From positions 1 to 47,220 of the forward strand of contig CACGLE010000008.1 of the NCBI GenBank assembly GCA_902573725.1: a DNA stretch of 47,220 bases. Reading direction: 5' to 3'. How positions within the stretch are numbered: position 1 is the stretch's first letter; each line of letters opens with the position of its first letter. The DNA comes from an uncultured SAR116 cluster alpha proteobacterium (GTDB taxonomy: Bacteria > Pseudomonadota > Alphaproteobacteria > Puniceispirillales > Puniceispirillaceae). The notes under the pieces are model-generated. The model was not told where the DNA came from. It saw nothing but the letters and a program-made list of their open reading frames with translations, and did no database searches. Of the stretch, positions 42,877 through 47,220 are shown in pieces. The position numbers were made by a program, and so were the translations under genes.

Positions 42877-43782
42877 ATGGAATTATGGGCCGTCATAGCA
42901 ATAATCGCAGCAATTGCGCAATCGTTGCGAACTGTGTGTCAGAAATTATTGATCCCTCATGTAGGTGAGTTGGGTGCAAGTTTTAGCCGCTTCATCTACG
43001 GTATTACCTTTACTTGGCTCTGGGTCTTCACAATTTGCTTAATGACTGGCAATAGTTTGCCAACTATATCATTTTTATTTATTATTTTTGTTGGGCTAGC
43101 TGGAATTCTTCAAATAGTATTTACGATTTTGTTGATCATGATGTTCAATCATCGAAACTACGCCATTGGTATTGCTCTTTCAAAAACAGAAATTCTTCAG
43201 ACTGCTATATTAGAAGCTATAATAATTGGGTATACTGCAAGCTTTTCGATTATAGGAGCGATTTCAATGGGACTAATTGGTATTGCTCTTTTAAGCTATC
43301 AAAAAGTTGAGTTTAAAAATGGTGTTAAAAGTCATTTATTCTTTTCTCCCCCCCATTTCTTGGGCATCGGCGCTGGAGCCGCTCTTGCGTTGGCCAATAT
43401 TTTTTATTTTAAAGCAACAATACTTTTAAATAGTGATTTACTTGTTATTAATGCTAGTTTTACAGCGGCAATATCAATTTCACTGCAAACAATCATTCTT
43501 GGAAGCTACCTTGTTTTTAAGGAACCAGATCAATTAATGCTTTGCCTAGCGAATTGGAAAATTGGTTTTTTTATTGGCATTACTGCAGTTATTTCCTCTA
43601 CAGCATGGTTTTACGCATTTGCAATGTTTCACCTTGGGGCAGTGCGTGCAGTAGGACAAATAGAGTTGATTATATCGATTTTGTTTTCGTGGCTTTTTTT
43701 AAAAGAAAAAATTACTCTTCTTGAGTTAATTGGTATTAGCATCCTTGGTATTTCAATTGTTATTGTACTGTTATATGCTTAA
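42877..43782 (+). CDS. EamA/DMT family transporter
   Basis: The 301-residue protein has ten hydrophobic segments in two EamA-like repeats (about residues 1-140 and 150-301). The first contains IAQSLRTVCQKLLIPHVGE and the second a SLQTIILGSYLVFKEPDQL loop. The closing SWLFLKEKITLLELIGISIL is the usual end of the fold. DMT proteins export metabolites or sugars; some relatives move lipid-linked sugars. Its place between an unknown gene and a glycosyltransferase (12-bp gap) invites a role in glycan traffic, which is inference only. Confidence 0.85.
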   Translation: MELWAVIAIIAAIAQSLRTVCQKLLIPHVGELGASFSRFIYGITFTWLWVFTICLMTGNSLPTISFLFIIFVGLAGILQIVFTILLIMMFNHRNYAIGIALSKTEILQTAILEAIIIGYTASFSIIGAISMGLIGIALLSYQKVEFKNGVKSHLFFSPPHFLGIGAGAALALANIFYFKATILLNSDLLVINASFTAAISISLQTIILGSYLVFKEPDQLMLCLANWKIGFFIGITAVISSTAWFYAFAMFHLGAVRAVGQIELIISILFSWLFLKEKITLLELIGISILGISIVIVLLYA

Positions 43783-43794
43783 ACCAAGAAAGAT

Positions 43795-44811
43795 ATGCTT
43801 ATGAAAATTCTCCATGTTACAAGTGATAACAAGCCAGGTGGAATTCAAAAAGCCTTTAAAAGCTATGTTGCCGCTCTAGCACCCCTTTCTGAATTTGAAA
43901 ATTTTTACTTTACCCCTAATTATTTATATGCAAACAACGGTGGCGATAATACGAATCATATAAGATTGTCATGGCTTCAAAAAACCCTTATCCGAAGGAA
44001 CTTATTGTTTTCTGTCAATAATTTTCATAATCAATTATTTAACATTTCTTTTGTTCATAATGGCTTCATGTGCAGAAGTATAAAAAAATACTGTGATAAT
44101 GTGATTGGTATTTGTCACAACGACAAACCAGAGCAATTTGATTATGCAGACAATTTAATTTGTCTTACACCAAATGCGGTTCAAAAAGCGAAAGAAATTG
44201 GTAGATGTGAAAATAGTATTCATCTGTTATCTCATTATTTTGAACCTCAAAAAAAAATTACTCATAGGGCTAAGATAGATGAAAAGCTTACCATAGGAGC
44301 TGCAGGAAGGTTTGTCGAAAAAAAAGGCTTCAAAACATTCATTGATGCTGCCGCAAGAGTTCGCAAAGAATTCCCCGAAGTTGAATTTGTACTTGCTGGT
44401 GATGGACCGTTATCAAAAAGTCTCCTGGCATTATCAAAAAGCAAAGGCAATCCAGTCCGATTTACAGGTTGGATTGACATTAAAGAATTTGCCCCCTCAT
44501 TAGATATTTTCTGCCTTCCCTCTCTTGATGAGCCATTTGGCTATATACTGCCTGAAATTATGCAATATGGTGTTGCCATTGTAGCAACACGTACAAATGG
44601 CCCTTTGTGGATTTGTCAAAGTGCTGAAGATGCACTTTTTTTTGAACCATCTAATAGCGACGAGATGGTGGACCGTCTGAAAATACTTATACAAAACCCG
44701 AAGGAAAGGAATAAATATCAGCAAAGAGCCAAGAAAGCTGCGTGTGATGAACGATTTTCAAAAGAAATTTTTACGGAAAATTTGCTAAATATCATTAAAG
44801 TAGTTAATTAG
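43795..44811 (+). CDS. GT4-type glycosyltransferase
   Basis: The 338-residue GT-B enzyme starts with KILHVTSDNKPGGIQKAF, a short N-terminal donor-side motif, and has the C-terminal GT1/GT4 domain: IGAAGRFVEKKGFKTFIDAA, VEFVLAGDGPLSKSLL and LPSLDEPFGYILPEIMQYG with the ExF/E dyad that binds nucleotide sugar. Donor and acceptor are unknown; LPS, exopolysaccharide or N-glycan assembly are all possible. It follows the EamA gene by 12 bp. The start could also be the ATG at 43801. Confidence 0.88.
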   Translation: MLMKILHVTSDNKPGGIQKAFKSYVAALAPLSEFENFYFTPNYLYANNGGDNTNHIRLSWLQKTLIRRNLLFSVNNFHNQLFNISFVHNGFMCRSIKKYCDNVIGICHNDKPEQFDYADNLICLTPNAVQKAKEIGRCENSIHLLSHYFEPQKKITHRAKIDEKLTIGAAGRFVEKKGFKTFIDAAARVRKEFPEVEFVLAGDGPLSKSLLALSKSKGNPVRFTGWIDIKEFAPSLDIFCLPSLDEPFGYILPEIMQYGVAIVATRTNGPLWICQSAEDALFFEPSNSDEMVDRLKILIQNPKERNKYQQRAKKAACDERFSKEIFTENLLNIIKVVN

Positions 44812-44825
44812 ATTTAATTTAATAT

Positions 44826-45284
44826 TTATAACTGATTGATAGGTAAAGATGTGGTATATTTTATCTCCTCCATCGCAAAAGAAGAGCTTACATCTTTAAG
44901 AGATACATCTGTAATTAATTTTTTATAAAATTGATCATAAGCTGACATACTTTTAACAACAACTCTTAACATATAATCTACATCTCCAGACATTCTGTAA
45001 AATTCAACTACCTCATCATATCCAGAAATTTTTATCGCAAAGTTTTTTAGCCATTCTGATGAATGCTCGTTTATTTTTATAGCAACAAAAACACTCATTC
45101 CTAAACCTAACCGTTCTGCATCAAGTAATGCAACACGACCTCTTATAATCCCATCTTCCTCAAGCTTTTGGACCCGTCGCCAACATGGTGTAACTGATAA
45201 ACCTACTTTTCGAGCTATATCTGCTAAAGGCTGTGTCGAATTTTGTTGTAATAAGGTAAGTATTTTTTTATCAATTTCGTCCAT
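44826..45284 (-). CDS. Lrp/AsnC family transcriptional regulator
   Basis: The 152-residue regulator has the AsnC helix-turn-helix in DEIDKKILTLLQQNSTQPLA and IARKVGLSVTPCWRRVQKLE. A RAM ligand-binding domain follows (about 65-145) with FYRMSGDVDYMLRVVVKSM. It binds amino acids and controls amino-acid metabolism, often by autoregulation. The gene converges with the glycosyltransferase gene and is divergent from the methyltransferase gene at 45437. Its ligand is unknown. Confidence 0.92.
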   Translation of the reverse strand: MDEIDKKILTLLQQNSTQPLADIARKVGLSVTPCWRRVQKLEEDGIIRGRVALLDAERLGLGMSVFVAIKINEHSSEWLKNFAIKISGYDEVVEFYRMSGDVDYMLRVVVKSMSAYDQFYKKLITDVSLKDVSSSFAMEEIKYTTSLPINQL

Positions 45285-45436
45285 TATTCAGCCTCCAAAT
45301 TTTTTTATGAAAATTTATATTTTTGATTATAGGAAATAAAATGTTTTAATCACCTTAAATTTTAACCGAAAAAAGTTAAATACTTTCATAAATATTTGGG
45401 TTGTAACTTACCTTTTTGTTCGTCACACTGCTCATT

Positions 45437-46360
45437 ATGTTAATGTCAGAAATAAATATCTCAGAACATCTTCATCCGATAGGGTGGGAAGATTACAAAT
45501 TAATCGACTCAGGTAATGGAAAGAAATTAGAGCAGTTTGGCCCCTATCGCTTTGTTAGGCCAGAGGCACAGGCATTATGGTCACCAAGACTACAAAAAGC
45601 AGAATGGCAATCAGCTGATGGCCATTTTATGGCATCAGAAAAAGGGAGCAAATGGAAATTAAAAGATTCGCTTCCAGAAAACTGGCATATGCATTTCGAA
45701 GATATCCGTTTTTTTGCAATGCCAACATCATTTAGGCACTTAGGGTTCTTTCCAGAACAATCCGTGCATTGGCAATGGTGTGCTGACAAAATCAAAAAAT
45801 TTAAAGAAATTCATGCTCGCGCCCCAAGAATACTAAATCTATTTGCATATTCTGGGATTGGAAGCCTACATGCCGCACGTGCTGGGGCTGAAGTCACTCA
45901 CATCGACGCGAGCAAAAAAGCAATTCAGCTTGCCTTTAATAATAGAGAATCGAGTAATTTAAATGATGCTCCAATTCGTTTTATAACTGAGGATGCTATT
46001 CAATTCGTTCAGCGTGAAATTAGACGTGGCAAATCATATGACGGAATTATACTCGACCCACCAAAATATGGTAGAGGTCCAAAAGGAGAAGTTTGGCAAC
46101 TACACAAAAATCTCCCAGACCTTTTATCCGACTGCACAAGTTTAATTTCTAATTCACCTTTATTTTTAGTTGCCACTATTTATGCGGTAAGAATGTCCAT
46201 AATTTCTGTTCATTCGGCAATAGCAAATAGTTTTTCCGCTAAGTTAGGAAAGATAACATCCGGAGAGATTTTTATCATGGAAAATGACACGATATCAAAT
46301 GTCAAACCTAGAGCTATAGGACAAGCACTATACACAAGATGGTATGGTCTACGAGAATAA
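45437..46360 (+). CDS. Class I SAM-dependent methyltransferase, RlmI/RsmC-like
   Basis: The 307-residue protein shows a Rossmann-fold SAM site ILNLFAYSGIGSLHAARAGA with EVTHIDASKKAIQLA, and the catalytic-type motif IILDPPKYGRGPKGEVW. These place it in the COG1092-like rRNA methyltransferase group acting on a base nitrogen or carbon. The N-terminal part (about 1-100) has no PUA domain as in RlmI. I chose the ATG at 45437; a second ATG lies two codons later, and a TTG at 45416 is less likely. Its stop lies within a 16-base palindrome. Confidence 0.85.
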   Translation: MLMSEINISEHLHPIGWEDYKLIDSGNGKKLEQFGPYRFVRPEAQALWSPRLQKAEWQSADGHFMASEKGSKWKLKDSLPENWHMHFEDIRFFAMPTSFRHLGFFPEQSVHWQWCADKIKKFKEIHARAPRILNLFAYSGIGSLHAARAGAEVTHIDASKKAIQLAFNNRESSNLNDAPIRFITEDAIQFVQREIRRGKSYDGIILDPPKYGRGPKGEVWQLHKNLPDLLSDCTSLISNSPLFLVATIYAVRMSIISVHSAIANSFSAKLGKITSGEIFIMENDTISNVKPRAIGQALYTRWYGLRE

Positions 46361-46380
46361 AATCCGGATTTTAATTTTTT
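46358..46380 (+). terminator. Palindromic terminator-like site after the methyltransferase gene
   Basis: TAAAATCCGGATTTTA (46358-46373) is a perfect 16-base palindrome that contains the stop codon and is followed by ATTTTTT. As a hairpin it has only a short AT stem around CCGG, so it is a weak terminator. It may serve both the plus-strand gene and the convergent TrmH-like gene. Confidence 0.35.
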
Positions 46381-46394
46381 GTTCACAAGCGACT

Positions 46395-47220
46395 CTAATT
46401 AGTTTCCTGCCGCAAAAACTCATACAAAGAAATCCCTGTCGCCACTGCCAAATTCAAGCTATCAGACCGGCCGCGCATTGGCATAGTTATAAGTTGGTCA
46501 CATGCATCAACTAATTTATTCGATAATCCCATTTGCTCGTTTCCCATAAGTATTACACAAGGGCTTTTCCAGTCTGCAGTTTTATAATCAATACTAGATT
46601 TCAAGGAGGTACCAATTATTTTTCCTGAAAATTTTCTTCCAAAATCAAGAAATTCATCTGTACTACAATAACTTATTTTTAGGCTAAAAATAGCACCCAT
46701 CGAGGCTCGCACAGATTCAATCGAAAACGGGTCAGTACAATTATCAATTAATATGACTCCATCTGCAGCAACGGCATCTATCGTACGGATGATAGTACCT
46801 AAATTTCCTGGGTCACGTATCCTGTCAAGTGCTACCCAACACCTTATTTTCTCTTCTATAATATTAGAAAAACTTGTAGCAAATTGCGCATAAGCACCAA
46901 TCACAGTTTGAGGATTATCTTTATTACTTACCTTTACCAATAATGAGCGAGTGACAGGTAATACACGGCCACCTTCCTTCTCACATGCAGATATTAAGTT
47001 CGATATCAAAGGATCTCTATTTCGATCTCCCTCATAAAGCAGCCTTTTTGGGGCAAAACCCTGCTGCAATGCTTCTGTGCAAATACGCAAACCCTCCGCC
47101 AGAAACCAGCCTGTCTGTTTGCGATATTTTCGTTCGTGCAAAGAACGTAATTTTTTTATTTCCTGATTACTAGCAGAGGTGATTAATGTGCGTTGCTGCT
47201 TATCATTTAATAGGTCACTC
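46395..47220 (-). CDS. TrmH/SpoU family RNA 2'-O-methyltransferase, 5' end cut off
   Basis: The frame stays open to the window edge with no ATG or GTG in its last 27 codons, so the true start lies outside. The first visible residues include LITSASNQEIKKLRSLHERK, the typical start of the N-terminal substrate-binding domain of this family, followed by YRKQTGWFLAEGLRI. The SpoU catalytic domain follows: RCWVALDRIRDPGNLGTIIR, then CVILMGNEQMGLS and the knot motif MPMRGRSDSLNLAVATGISL. It methylates a ribose 2'-O in rRNA or tRNA; the target is not clear. Confidence 0.9.
   Translation of the reverse strand, partial: SDLLNDKQQRTLITSASNQEIKKLRSLHERKYRKQTGWFLAEGLRICTEALQQGFAPKRLLYEGDRNRDPLISNLISACEKEGGRVLPVTRSLLVKVSNKDNPQTVIGAYAQFATSFSNIIEEKIRCWVALDRIRDPGNLGTIIRTIDAVAADGVILIDNCTDPFSIESVRASMGAIFSLKISYCSTDEFLDFGRKFSGKIIGTSLKSSIDYKTADWKSPCVILMGNEQMGLSNKLVDACDQLITMPMRGRSDSLNLAVATGISLYEFLRQETN

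Overview
The window is a stretch of an AT-rich alphaproteobacterial chromosome, probably from a marine free-living lineage, with one end of an integrated element at its left side. The alphaproteobacterial call rests on gene order: murA, DUF2948, hisG, UPF0262, a low-molecular-weight phosphatase, infA, maf, rng, yacG and tRNA-Phe; a DUF1013 (TrcR) gene followed by DUF465, purE and purK; and a COQ9 gene divergent from rpsU. I cannot fix the order or genus from sequence alone.

Positions 1-7178 are the end of an integrated, satellite-like element that abuts the 3' end of tRNA-Phe. It has a left plus-strand set of small unknown genes (3-935) and a DUF2779 protein combining a RecB-like PD-(D/E)XK nuclease with a DEDD exonuclease-like domain (988-2475). 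It also has three small minus-strand unknowns (2601-3421) and a replication module of AlpA-like regulator, prim-pol primase and RepA-like helicase (6203 to 4092). A plus-strand gene of unknown function next to the attachment end (6456-7022) completes it. A repeat-rich 180-bp stretch beside the helicase looks like a replication origin. No integrase is visible, so the element continues past the left edge.

Positions 7179-13152 are a minus-strand housekeeping block: a 51-residue basic protein, murA, DUF2948, hisG, UPF0262, the phosphatase, infA, maf, rng, yacG and tRNA-Phe. hisD, usual in this cluster, is missing here.

Positions 13399-30262 hold a TVP38-type membrane protein with a mercuric-reductase-like flavoprotein, tRNA-Thr, a SET-domain protein, a DUF3833 lipoprotein and an MFS transporter. 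Next come ygfZ, trcR, DUF465, purEK, and metA with a Glu at position 111, which predicts acetyl-CoA use. COQ9, rpsU, the proton-translocating transhydrogenase pntAB, an ABC1-family kinase and an M3 oligopeptidase follow.

Positions 30451-38686 hold an acyl-CoA synthetase with an abnormal ATP-binding loop and a polyamine catabolism island. The island has two glutamine-synthetase-like ligases, a class III aminotransferase, a gamma-glutamylputrescine-oxidase-like flavoprotein and an agmatinase. Together they could take agmatine through putrescine to gamma-glutamyl or transaminated products.

Positions 38946-47220 hold an orphan tungstate-binding TupA, tRNA-Arg and an STT3/PglB-type oligosaccharyltransferase. 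The STT3 gene is divergent from a small unknown gene, an EamA-type transporter and a GT4 glycosyltransferase, which may form a small protein-glycosylation locus. An Lrp regulator and two RNA methyltransferase-like genes end the window; the last runs off the right edge.
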